Position numbers and translations under genes: made by a program. The notes beneath the pieces are model-generated. The model was not told the origin of the DNA and did not search any database. It saw only the letters and a program-made list of their open reading frames with translations. Positions 1 through 9,970 of a stretch of DNA of 30,297 nt are shown piece by piece. The DNA comes from Chara braunii (Eukaryota; Streptophyta; Charophyceae; Charales; Characeae): contig BFEA01000264.1 in assembly GCA_003427395.1 (NCBI GenBank), positions 284,446-314,742 of the forward strand, read 5' to 3'. Position 1 is the stretch's first letter. Every line of letters begins with the position of its first letter.

Positions 1-828
1 CGGCTCCGCGATGAATTGAAGGGGAGGCTGTCGCGGCGCCTGGTGCCCAATGTCCATCTGGGTACGATTCTGCCCAAGGAGGCAGAGTGGGCGGAGTCAG
101 GCACGAAGATGGACTGGAAATGCGTGGCCTGCGGCACGGTGGATTTGGTGGTAAAGGGCTCCAAGTGTACGGCAANGGTGGACACCGGGGCGGAAATGAA
201 CATCATCCGGGAGGCGGACACGATCAGATTCGGGCTGGATATAGACCGTTCTGATTGCAGTATTCTACATGGAACCAGCTGCAAGGCCGTATTTTGTGGG
301 ACAATCTCGAATGTACTCATCGAGGTTGGAAGGTGAAGGCCCGGGCTTGCTTCTTCATCATGCCGGACGTGGATCACGGAATCCTCCTGGGAGGTCATTC
401 CTAAGCAGGACGGAGACCGTGATATTCAATAAGNATGACGGGACGTTAATTCTCCTCCTATGCGACCCTTCCTACGGGAATTACGAAATAATTACCTGCA
501 GAAACACAAGGCCAAGGAGTATAAGGAACCGGCCCAATCCAGGATCGTTCACAATCGAAGACTCGGAAGGTGAGCGTCAGAGGCTCCGGGTAGAGCCCGA
601 AGCAGGAGAGAGGGTGGAAGCATTTTCCCTCAGCCTGTCGAACGTCGGGAAGGCCATGGACTTGGTGGCCGCGCATGAGATGGCAGATCCGGATGCCATC
701 CAGGCCTTGAGGGAGCCGGTCTTGGAATACCCCGAGGCGGGGAGGTTGGAACTGGTATACCGTCTTCCGGACGGCAGGGGGAACCCCGCGTCAGCACAAT
801 CGCAATCTGTGAATCGGTTTTTTTTAGG
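1..828 (+). pseudogene. pol N-terminus with retropepsin-like aspartic protease
   Basis: The open frame enters from the left edge. A segment with a Cys pair (CVACG) precedes the catalytic motif VDTGAEMNII (about 178-207), the DTG(A) signature of retroviral-type aspartic proteases that cut the polyprotein. A MPDVDHGILLG segment (360-392) corresponds to the second conserved hydrophobic-Gly motif. The frame shifts near 330 (frame 1 to 3) and near 392 (frame 3 to 2), then runs to a T8 tract at about 818-825, where it returns to frame 1. Three frame changes make this a pseudogene. The stretch from 430 to 828 is a charged linker to RT with no recognised domain. Confidence 0.8.
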
Positions 829-1686
829 GGACGGCTCAAGCAGGGTTCCCAAAGGCGGTACAAGACGGTAGACAAGAAGTGTCGCCCGGTTCCAGTCCTC
901 GTTACAGAAGATGAGAGAGCATACTACGAGAGGGAACGAGGGTTGATACGGCGGATGAGGGAGCGTGCTCTAGCGGGACCATGTCGTATCAACGAAGGGA
1001 ATGAGGGGAAGTTTATCATAGGGGAACCCGACTTGCTGCTGCCTCAGGAGCGGACATTGATAGTGGAGTTGATGAAGAAGAGGCATCGCGCCTATGCGTN
1101 TAGTGACGAGGAGCCAGGCAGGCTGGATGTGGACAAAATACCTATGATCCGCATCCACACCGTGCCACACAAGCCTTGGAACATGAGAGGGGCGCGATAT
1201 CCTAATCCTGACGAGGAAAAGAAGGTGGTGGATTACCTCGACGGCAAGATACGTACGCACGTCGCCGACTATTCNAGTGGACCGTATACGTCCCCGTGGT
1301 TCTACTTCATCAAGCCTAACGAAACGCTGCGGTGGGTGCAAGATTTGCAGAGGCTGAATGCGGTAACCGTGCGGGATGCTAGAGGACTGCCCAATAAGGA
1401 CGTGTTGTCGAAATTCTGTGTTGGAAGGCCTATAATCTCACCTATAGACCTTTACTCAGGATATGATCAGTTTCTGGTCTATCCGCCGGACAGGCCGGTG
1501 ACGGCTATGCACACGCCACGAGGATTAATCCACATAAACGTGGTCCCACAAGGGTGGACCAACGCGGTAGCAATGGTCCAACGAGCCATGATCCGGGCTA
1601 TTCCGTCAGTGAGCCCCCATATCACACAGCCATACATTGACGATTTGGCGGTGAAGGGGCCGACAGTGAAGGAGAACGACGACGCT
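829..1686 (+). pseudogene. Reverse transcriptase domain of gypsy pol
   Basis: Frame 1 reads from just after the T8 tract through the RT fingers and palm. Visible motifs are SPWFYFIKPNETLRWVQDL (template grip region), SPIDLYSGYDQF (motif A with the first catalytic Asp), VVPQGWTNAVAMVQRAM (motif B) and YIDDLAVKG (motif C, YxDD). Motif A has SGYDQ where the family usually has SGYHQ, and motif B has QGWTNA in place of PFGLTNA. These may be lineage features or decay. The frame moves from 1 to 3 at about 1685. N calls hide single residues at 1100 and 1275. Confidence 0.88.
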
Positions 1687-2475
1687 TTCTGTGGAAGCAC
1701 ATTCGGGACCTCGAAAAGGTCCTCAGCCTGCTCGAGGAGCATAACCTCACAGCGAGCGGGGCCAAATCCAGACACTGCATGAGGGAAGTGATTATCTTGG
1801 GGTTCGTCTGCAGCGAGAGGGGCCGAAGGCCGGATGTGAAGAAGACGGACAAGATTACTGAGTGGCCAGTTCCGTTCCACTCAATAACTGATGTCAGGAG
1901 CTTCCTTGGTACGTGTGGATTTTGGAGGGCCTTCGTCAAGAACTTCGCCGCTAAGACTGAACACCTGAGGAAGTTAGTCTGTCAGGATCAAGAATGGGTT
2001 TGGGGTGAAGAGCAAGAAGAGGTGGTGGTCAGAATGAAGGAGGAATTTCGAGAAGGAGGGTTGGTGTTAGGAGCGCCAGATTACGATGCCAGGGAGACGC
2101 GACCCTTTATTGTCGAAACGGATGCAGGGCGGACTGCCCTAGGAAGAGTTCTAATTCAGGCAGACACGAAAGGAAAGGAAAGACCTTTGCGATTTGAGAG
2201 TCGGACTCTCTGTACGACCGAGAGGAACTACTCTCAGTTCAAGAGGGAGTCTCTTGTCGTCCTCCACTGTCTGTGGATCTTCCAGAATTACATCTTCAGC
2301 AGGAGGCTTATTTTGAGAGTGGACCCAACCGCCCTGGCCTACTCTCTAAGGAATTACATTCCATCGGATCCGACGGTTGTCAGATGCTGACGTATATCTA
2401 GATGTTTAACTTCGAGTTGGAGTGGATTCCTGGCAGTAAGAACCGGGCAGATGGGCTGAGTCCGATCAACGGGGA
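1687..2475 (+). pseudogene. RT connection and RNase H domain of gypsy pol
   Basis: Frame 3 continues the RT thumb (LEKVLSLLEEHNLTASGAKS) and the SFLGTCGFWRAFVKNFA connection motif. It then enters RNase H: PFIVETDAGRTALGRVLIQ (first catalytic Asp), RTLCTTERNYSQFKRESLVV (Glu region) and a RVDPTALAY segment where TDHxAL is normal. RNase H degrades the RNA strand during cDNA synthesis. One base is missing near 2383, so the frame changes to 2. An in-frame TAG follows at 2399-2401, before FELEWIPGSKNRADGLS, the usual end of the RNase H/tether region. Confidence 0.85.
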
Positions 2476-2961
2476 TAAACACGAAGGGGAGGNGGTGGAG
2501 AATACGCCCCCAGTTGATGGATTTTTGGATCAGGAAGAAGATGTTCGTCTCCACATCAACAAGTGGTTGCCGCGACTGCCCAGCTGTGTAGGTTATCCTA
2601 TCTAGCAAGCGCCGAGTGGGTACGAACGGAGGGCGGAGCTAGTCCTCAAACCCTTTGAAGAAGAGGATCCCTGGGGTGGTAAGGATGTTCAGTGGATGAT
2701 GGAATTGGCGCTGGCCAACTCGCATAGTCTGGTGGAGGACATGAGGACGATCGAGGAGGGACCTGACCAGGTAGAACGACATGAGGACCTGATGGGAGGA
2801 ATGTATCTCCTCGTTTACACGTTATTGCAGGAAAGCCTCGACCAGTCAGGCTCGTTGAANCCTGCAGGGAATGTGGACGAAGTGCCCGAGAGCCAGAACG
2901 ACGAGTTCGAGGAGGGGGGGAGGCTTTTCGTGCAGAGGAGTATGACGGGATTTACTTAGAG
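2476..2961 (+). pseudogene. Linker between RNase H and integrase
   Basis: Frame 2 continues from the RNase H tether through an acidic, low-complexity segment. TAG at 2603-2605 interrupts it, and it resumes in the same frame (for example WMMELALANSHSLVEDMRTI) to a stop at about 2959. It has no recognised domain. Position and continuity support it as the spacer of the pol polyprotein. The frame shifts again before the integrase zinc-binding region. Confidence 0.6.
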
Positions 2962-2985
2962 CTGGGGCTTCTTTTATCTTGCGAA

Positions 2986-4168
2986 ATGCGGCTAAGGGAT
3001 GCGAGCGATAGGGCTCAGAGGATGCTGCAGCGCTACTTAGTGCGAGACGGCCACCTTTCCGTAAGAAGAGAANNGGGGAATCCCCGGAGAGTCGTCTGCG
3101 GTAGGAATCGTCAGATTGACGTTGTAGCANCACTTCATGATGGCATTGCAGGAGGGCATCGAGGGGTTCAAGCAACTTACGCCAAAATAAGCGAGTTGTA
3201 CTACTGGGACGGAATGATGGACATGATCGGGAAGTTCTACCGATCTTGCGTACCCTGCCAGGAGAGATTCCGTTTAAGGCAAGGAGAGCCGTTACATCCG
3301 AGGCTAGAGCGAGAGGTGGGGGCTGTAGTACATCTTGATCTACTATTCATGCCGCTTGGGGATCAGGGCTATAACTACATCTTCGATGCGCGCGATAACC
3401 TGTCTGGCTTCGTAGACGGCCGTGCTATTCGTTCGAAGACTGGGCTAACCTTTCGTCAGGGAATTCATAATGGACAGGGGATCGGAGTTTACCTGCCAGG
3501 AGGTGCAGGAGTTGCTATCAAGGTATGGTGTAGTAGCTAACTACACCACGACCGCGCACCCCCAGGCAAATGCTCCCGTGGAGAGAGGGCATAGTACCAT
3601 TACGAGCCTCCTGGCTAAGTGGACCGAAGGTAGGCCTAATCAGTGACCAAGGTACCTGAGGGCGGCTTTCTTCGTCGAGAACATTACAGTGAAAAGATCC
3701 ACCAAGTATGCATCAGCCACTCTGTGGTACGGAAGGCACAGCACCATCCCTATTGAAAGTTTTCTCAAGACTTGGAGGCGTCAGGATCTGGAAGTCGACC
3801 TGTCCTTTGAGGAGTTGCTCGACATTCGGGCGCGACAGATAGGAGCGATAGAGGAAAGGATCCAGGAGGCGTCCGATCAACTGGCAAGAAGCCGTATGGA
3901 TGATAAGGCTCGATGGGACCAGTCTGCGCGGGTGAGGAAAGTACCCTTGGTATTCGGGGACGTCGTACTCCTGTACGATTCATCGTTGGAAAAGCAATGG
4001 TCCAGGAAACTCGATAAGAGGTGGCTAGGTCCCTACCGGATCATACGGGTCGGAGACTTCGGAGCGTTTCAGATTGAGGAGCTGAATGAGACTGAATGGA
4101 AGGACTGGGTGTCTGGAACGCGGCTGAAGAAATTTGTGGCGAGAGAAGAGGTAAGAGAGATGATCTGA
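2986..4168 (+). pseudogene. Integrase (HHCC, DDE, GPY/F-like C-terminus)
   Basis: Frame 1 (2986 to about 3455) contains the zinc-binding HHCC region: HDGIAGGH followed by CVPCQ. It then has HLDLLFMP with the first catalytic Asp and DARDNLSGF. The frame shifts to 2 at about 3455-3461. FIMDRGSEFTC gives the second catalytic Asp, and APVERGH gives the catalytic Glu. TGA at 3644-3646 interrupts the frame, in a place where Trp would fit. Reading resumes to WLGPYRIIRVGDFGAFQIEEL near 4020-4085, a GPY/F-type C-terminal module, and stops at 4166-4168. No chromodomain was recognised. All catalytic residues are visible, but one frameshift and one stop break the gene. Confidence 0.87.
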
Positions 4169-4291
4169 CTGCCTTTAGAATAAGAGCGATAAGTTATGTA
4201 GGTCGGATAGGTTGTATGCTGCATGAGAGTGGTCAGGTCTGAGCTCGCTTTNATTATCACCTGTTTGCTTACCCCAATGCGTGCCTGTTGT

Positions 4292-4311
4292 CTCCTTCGC
4301 CTGTTGTGCAG
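4292..4311 (+). promoter_or_regulatory. 3' splice-site-like pyrimidine tract and AG ahead of gag
   Basis: A pyrimidine-rich run ends in TTGTGCAG/GT at 4310-4311, 22 bp before the first gag ATG (4334). It resembles a plant 3' splice acceptor. If used, a downstream gag could be made from a spliced subgenomic RNA. No donor can be seen because the 5' end of the element is outside the window. This is inference from context only. Confidence 0.3.
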
Positions 4312-4333
4312 GTCTGACTTTACGAAGACTGNC

Positions 4334-7044
4334 ATGCCAAGAGGAGGGAAGGGGACACGGCCACCTCCAAGGCCGTTGGGCGCATCAGGAGGATATGAGC
4401 AACATGGGCCTCGCCATCGAGAGAGCACTCCAGAGTACGATGGTGACGACATCGAGTTATTCCTGGACGGCTTCTGGGGGCATGCACGGCGTACGGGCTG
4501 GACCGTGACCCAAGGGATTGAGAGGTTAAGGGGAGTTGGCAGACTAGAGGAGCCCGTCGCGCGGATCCGTAGGGAGGCGACGACGAGGTCAGAGGTGAAG
4601 ATAAGGATGCAGGAGTTGCGACCCTCGCCTGTGGGGCCTGATGGCAGGCCGATCCGCCTAGAGATTGGGAATGCGTCAGAGTTCATCCCTGCTTTCGAGT
4701 GATTCATGAAGGGGCAGGGTACACCGAGAGATGAGTGGGCGAGGACGTTACCCCTCTGGACCAGAAAGGCAGAGAGACCACTGGCTAGGCAGGTCAGAGA
4801 CATGGCCCGGTACTGGGAGAGCTGCAGGGCACATCTGAGAGAGGCCTTTCGACAGCTAAAGCCCCCTTAGCCCAGAGTTGAGAGGCGTCAGAGGAGTCAG
4901 AGGCAGAGGGACCCTGAGCCTAGGGAGGTGAGACCATCTCGAGGAGGACGGAAGGCCCTGGCTAGGAGAGACGAGGAACCGAAACCGGAACCAGAGGCTG
5001 AGGAGCGAGGAGCATACCCTGAGTATGGGTTGGGACCAGTGAAGTTCCATCGGTTTACCGAGGGTGGATTGAGGAGGTCGTCAGCACGCACGCAAGAGGA
5101 GCCGNCTGCGTCTGAGGGGCCTTTGAGGGAGTTGGAGACACATTTGGATGTCTCTCGATGGAGAGCGTCGCCTGGGGGTGAGGAGCAGAGAGAGCAGGCA
5201 GAGGAGGCGCCACGAGAGGAGGTGCCACGAGAGGAAGTGCCACGAGAGAAGGCGCCACGAGAGGAGGTGTCACGAGAGGAGGTGCCACGAGAGGAGGTAC
5301 CACGAGAGGAGATGCCACGGGAGGAGGTTCGGGATACTCAGCGAGAGAGAGGGCTAGGCGATGAGGGGAGACGTGCAGGGAAGGAAGTGATAGAGGTTGG
5401 AGAGGACACGCCCCCTCAGACGCCAGCAGTGGGATTGAGACTTGGAGATGCACCTGGGAGCACGCGCCAGGCAGGAGAGGAGTTGCAGAGAGAAGAGGCC
5501 CCATTGCCTTCATCAGGAAAGGCTCATTCGTCAGAGAGGAGGGCAGAAAGGAGGAGAGAGAGGGAAGTTGTAAGGAGAGAAGCCTTGACTCTGATTGATA
5601 GACACCTAGCAGCTCATGCCCTGGAGCACCCAGACCTAGAGGAGCCAGCACCTGTANAGCCATGCCAGGAGTCGTGCCAGCCCGAGAAGGAGGTGGAGGC
5701 AGAGATCCCGAAGAGGATCGACCTCCGCACGAGGGAAAGGGTGCCAGCTGGAGAGACAGTTGAAGGAAAGAGGGCGAGGAGATCTAGGAGGATAGAAGAG
5801 ATATGGCAAGAAAGGCAGAGGTTGGAGGCGGATGTGGGCACTCGCAGAGCAGCAGCAGGAAAGACAGAGTGTGGAGGCAGCAGGGGCACTCCCGGGTCAG
5901 CCACCCAGCGCGTCAGCCAAGGCCCTGGAAATCCCAGAGATGTGGAGGGACTTCTGGGAGCAGAGAGGAGAGGAGCTTCCTTCGCCAACCAGAGCCGGGT
6001 TTGGGGTAGCGACGAAGGCGGAAGAAAGGTTCGATCGCAAAATCAAGTTCCTGCCCAAGGCAACTTTAGACCGGCACTTGCTATTGGAGAGCGATCTGGC
6101 AGGGAAGAAGATGAAGGAAGCGGGCCATGGAGTACGCATGNAGGCTATGGAGGTGGAAATCTAGGAACTCAGGGCATTGGTGCCCAGCCAGGCAGCTATC
6201 ATCGAGAGTCTGAGGCAGCAAACTTAGGGAAAGGTGGACAGGCCAGAGAGCAGGGAGAGTCAGGCAGCCAGGACACGGGTTGCCAGGACAACCAACGGCA
6301 GCAGAGCCTCGCNAGGAGCCTCCTATGGGAAGAGTTATCCTGGAACTAGAGGAGGCGAGAGCCCAGAGGGAGGTAGAGATAGAGGCCTTCGAGCTCANAG
6401 CCCCTACTGAGCTCGCGACGCTACCTGTAGCAGCGGCAGGCCCAGTCGTACCTTTGGCAGTTGAAGAGGGGCTACCACCATCCAGCAGTGAGCCAGCTCA
6501 GGGCTCAGCAGAGGGNTCCATGGGCGTGCTCCTTGAGGCAGTGCATACTATACAGGAGGAGGAAAGTTTGTTTTCACCTGAGCAGAGGATAGAGGAGCCT
6601 CTTGAGAGAGAGATGGGGATTGAGGCGGAGGGTGTCATCGAGAGCGGGCTCTAGAGGTTGGGCACGCCTGAGTATGGGCCAGAGGGGATTGAGGATCGAC
6701 CAGGGCCGAGTACCCAGGAGGTGGAGACAGGAGAGGAGCCTTTGGATATGCCTCAGAGCCATGAGCTGAGCAGGGAGGCTAGCGAAGCACCATCGTCGCC
6801 AGGGTCGTAGAGAGGAAAGAAGAGGTCAAGGAAGTGGTTCGATACGCCCTGTTTCTTCTGTACAAAGGAGGGGCATCGAGCCTTGCAGTGTCCTAAGTTC
6901 CTGAAGGACAAGGCTGAAGGGAAGGTTACAGAGGAAGGAGGCAGGATGTATGACAGACAGGGCAGGAGAGTAGAGAGATCTGCAGATGGGGGTAGGGCTC
7001 AACTATATAGGCAAAACCAGGAGGAGATACGCGACCAGGACTGA
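4334..7044 (+). pseudogene. Gag-like protein with C-terminal CCHC zinc knuckle
   Basis: Frame 2 starts at ATG 4334 (MPRGGKGTRPPP). It runs through TGA 4700-4702 and TAG 4868-4870 without a frame change, reading an RDEWARTLPLWTRKAERPLA segment typical of retrotransposon Gag capsid regions. A long Arg/Glu-rich, probably disordered or coiled region follows, with a PREEV tandem repeat at 5210-5329. Frame changes occur near 5990 (to frame 3) and 6165-6280 (to frame 1). TAG stops lie at 6652-6654 and 6808-6810. CFFCTKEGHRALQC at about 6850-6891 is a CX2CX4HX4C knuckle, which binds RNA in nucleocapsids. The frame ends at TGA 7042-7044, and no protease follows. Two of the stops could come from single C-to-T changes. 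Confidence 0.8.
5210..5329 (+). repeat. 15-bp tandem repeat coding for PREEV units in gag
   Basis: Eight copies of a 15-bp unit (CCACGAGAGGAGGTG and variants) are in phase with the gag frame and encode PREEV, with single-residue variants such as PREKA, SREEV and PREEM. The length preserves the frame, so repeat number could vary without breaking the protein. Confidence 0.93.
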
Positions 7045-8758
7045 GTTTTCCTATATGGTTGACATGTTGCGTATAAGACTTGAGTTAGGATTGGATGACA
7101 TTCTATAGACCTAGGTGTTGTTTGCTTTTGTCGGGCAGTTAGGGTTGGATTTTTGTTGAGTCTGCCATCTTGAGGACCGGGACGTGATAGATGAGGCGTG
7201 CACATACTTAGTTGGCCCACACCCCGATCTCTGAGTGACAGACCCGACTTGTATCTTAAGGAGGATACCCGCGTGAGTGTGGATTTGAGTGATTTGAGTG
7301 ATTCACATATCTTACCCCTGAGTGTATGTTGGAGACATTTCATGTGGGATATTTTATCCCTAAGTGTATATTATATTGAGGTTTTTTGGGGACTACTTGC
7401 TGTGTATGACGATCACTCTCGCACTCACTCGTGTGGACCTGGCATAATGGATGATGGGTTGGTGTGAAATATGNGCGAGAAAATACTTNATGTATGTTGT
7501 ACCTTGTGAATTTGGATGAATGTGAGTTGTCTACTCGCCGGTATACTCGTGCGATCTGCCCCTGGGCAGGTGATAGGGCCGAGTATAAGGAGAGGAAGCN
7601 CAGTCTGTTTTGTGAAGATGCTTTGTTGTTCAGCTGTGTAGAAGACCCACAAGTTGGTTTTTTTATATGGATCATATGATGAGTGGGACACCTGTGAATG
7701 GAAAGGTTGTCCATTATGTATTTGGAAGACGCATCTTCAGAAAGGAAAGATGTGTTAAAGAGAAGTTCCCGAGAGAGTTCATCCTAGCGAGAGAGGGATG
7801 ACGGAGAGACCTATTAAAGTAAGACCTCCTCTATAAATAAGGTGGTTAATAAGATTGATAAGTGGAAGGCTGACTTTGAGTAATAAAAAACTGACAAGAG
7901 GGACCAGACTTTGTTTGACTACTGGTGGAATTCTTGGATGTCGCAAATGGTGTGTTTTAAGAGATGTCATCAAGATGTGTGACCGTCTTGCTCTGATCAA
8001 GCTGGGAGGCCACAGCCTTATGAACCAGGCGGTGATTTTGTTTTGTGATTGTGGAGAGGTTGTCGTGCTTCCTCTGTGTTGTCCCACGGAGGGACTGGTA
8101 AATACCCTTATGTGCGACAGGTCTATGCGTAGTCGCGCAGTAGGCTTGTATTGCTGTGACACACCGTCCGACCACTTGTGCTAATCTTGGACATTTATAA
8201 GAGACCCAGCTAAGGGTATAACTAGTATCACTAAGGCGCAACCCTTAGTGTTGGTCACTGTTTGGCACAACCTGAGAAGAGGGTCTGCGTCTGGCCAAGG
8301 GAATAAAGACTAAAAGGGGCATGAACGCCTAGGGGGGTTTTACTCCTGTGGAGAGGCGTGAGATAAGAGTCGAGTCATATGAGTCTTTTGAGGAAGTCCT
8401 GATTGATTACTTATCAGGAACAACCTATCGTGGCACAACCCGCGAAGGCACTACCGCTGAAATAACAAATGCAGTGGGCCGTAGATCTAGAATGATCACC
8501 CAGACTATGATGGACCAAGATGGAGACCTGGTCTTCCTGTACTAGACTGCAGGAAAGTTCATGTGAGAGTCTATGTGGTACTCGTGTTAATTTGAAGATT
8601 TTTGAGAGGAAGGCGAGAGAATGCCTTCGAAGGTCTCGGTTAGGGTCCGCACCTCTAGTTATGACTTGGTTTCAAGGGAAGGGCTAGGGGCACACAACTA
8701 GAAGCCGGCGGCTGTCTCGGGCACAGGGAAGAGGGCGGTGTGAGATCCAATGGAGCTT
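7045..8758. other. Non-coding stretch after gag, possible 3' UTR or LTR
   Basis: I recognise no protein domain here. The open frames are short and unlike any family I know. The sequence is T/G-rich on the plus strand up to about 8.3 kb, as often seen in 3' regions and LTRs of plant gypsy elements. No second LTR is available for comparison, so the boundary is unknown. Confidence 0.4.
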
Positions 8759-8836
8759 ATGCTGTAGTACAGTGAGGAGTATCCCGACGTCTGAGGGTCA
8801 GGGCGACGGAGACCCAGGTTAGAATCCTGGCAGCGT
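8759..8836 (+). pseudogene. tRNA-Asp-like relic (tRNA pseudogene or SINE head)
   Basis: The 7-bp acceptor arms ATGCTGT (8759-8765) and GCAGCGT (8830-8836) pair fully, with two G-T pairs. A D-arm GTAC/GTAT follows, and the T-arm is CCAGG-TTAGAAT-CCTGG. The order and bases (TGTAGTACAGTG, GTAT, CCCG, GTC, then the T-arm) follow eukaryotic tRNA-Asp(GUC). The anticodon arm is degenerate, the variable region is too long, and the T-loop has TTAGAAT in place of TTCGAAT. It is therefore probably not a working tRNA. It could be the RNA polymerase III promoter head of a SINE. Confidence 0.45.
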
Positions 8837-9860
8837 AAAGTTGTGTCTGGCATGGATTATTGGAGGCCTCAACCCTGGGTCTGTCGGCTAATCGGATTGG
8901 TACCCTGCTCGTCACAATTTTGAGATTGTGGTTGGATTGATAGCTTTTGATCTTGCGAAGCGACGGGGACGTCGCTTAATATGGTCTGGTAAGCTGTCGG
9001 TGCGAATACCCTTACAAGGGTATCCGCCCTGGTCTTTGCAAACGGCAGCAAACAGTTTGGTTTAAAGTTTAAGTATGCCACGCTAGGCGCGGCCGCGTCT
9101 GCAATTTATGGTGACTAGAGTAAAAAGTGCGTGGGCGTGCAAGTTTGAGGCGCGCGTGATTTTCCCTTCTTTCGGTTACACTGGCAGACGTGGCGTGGAT
9201 TTTGGTCAGCATATGTCATTTTTATCTTGATTGAACTGATTAGCCTATGAGCACCTTATTCATTGGTTCCGCGTGGTACGCTGAACGGTCTAGTGAGCTG
9301 GTGTGGACATGGGCGGAATCCAGACGATGGGACCTGATGGATTCGGCCGGGTAGGGGTAGCCGCGGCTCGGTCGGAAGGTTAGTGCGGCTTTTTGTGGGC
9401 ATGTGGGGGAATACAGGGTAGGACCACATGAGTTTGGGTGGTCCCTTGTGCAAGTGTGGGCCGGGAAGTGGTATATGGTGTTTCCTCGGCCCCAAGGGTC
9501 GTGNGCTACCTCTCTATAAAGCGAGTCAGGCCTGCTGGTACCAGACTTGGGCTTAGCCCTATAGGTTACAGCACCGGACAGGTACGCAGCTGACGCAGGG
9601 ATNGAGGCCAGCGGACGAAAGTATGGGAGCAACGGAGCGTTGGAAGGGACCGAGGGGTTGAGGGCCCGACGGGGCTATCCCCTTCGGTTTTATAGTCCAG
9701 CGCGATGGTGGGCCCAACCCGCAGGACTGGCGAGGTGCCGGTAAATTCCCGTGTCCCCTTTCCTTTCTGATTTTTTTTGTTGTTTTTATTTCGTATTTTA
9801 CTCTTTACCCACGCCCCGTTCCTCCCCGGGACGCGGTACCGTGGCTGCAGTTAGGACCAA
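8837..9860. other. Non-coding, GC-richer LTR-like region
   Basis: No gene is recognised. A TATA-like site lies at 9515. C/T-rich and poly-T stretches follow at 9755-9800. The arrangement would fit the U3-R-U5 part of an LTR belonging to the upstream gypsy element, but termini, primer site and a second copy were not found. Confidence 0.3.
9515..9520 (+). promoter_or_regulatory. TATA-like box in putative LTR
   Basis: TCTCTATAAAGCGAG fits a plant TATA box (TATAAA at 9515-9520), with GC-rich sequence downstream. No transcription start or LTR pair confirms it. Confidence 0.3.
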
Positions 9861-9970
9861 TGGGCCTAGCTCAGTTGTTACACCCATGAACTATTGAAAT
9901 ACAGGCCTGTGTCCGAACTCAGATAATGGAACTTGACGAATAAAGCCAAATATTTTGACGTGCCTGGGCC
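9861..9970 (+). repeat. tRNA-derived SINE copy 1
   Basis: The sequence has an A-box-like start (CCTAGCTCAGTTGTTAC) and a B-box-like element (GTGTCCGAACTC) about 45 bp later, as in tRNA-derived SINE heads read by RNA polymerase III. It resembles 22566-22673 along its whole length, including TGAACTRTTGAAATACAG in the middle and a shared non-tRNA tail ending in CCTRGGGCC or similar. Two dispersed copies with a common tail argue for a SINE family and against an isolated tRNA relic. Confidence 0.6.

Larger units (their letters stand above)
1..7044 (+). mobile_element. Decayed Ty3/gypsy LTR retrotransposon, pol then gag
   Basis: One strand carries, in order, aspartic protease, reverse transcriptase, RNase H, HHCC-DDE integrase with a GPY/F-like end, then a Gag-like protein with a CCHC knuckle. 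RT-RH-integrase order is that of Ty3/gypsy elements. The 5' LTR lies outside the window, and I could not define a 3' LTR by pairing. Frameshifts and in-frame stops are spread over all domains, so the copy is dead. Gag lies after integrase, whereas the family norm is gag before pol. Either the element is rearranged, or two partial copies abut, or this lineage uses a pol-gag order. Confidence 0.85.

Noticed and set aside
4069-5663. Long minus-strand frames opposite gag
   Set aside because: They arise from the purine-rich, stop-poor complement of the Glu/Arg-rich gag region and show no domains.
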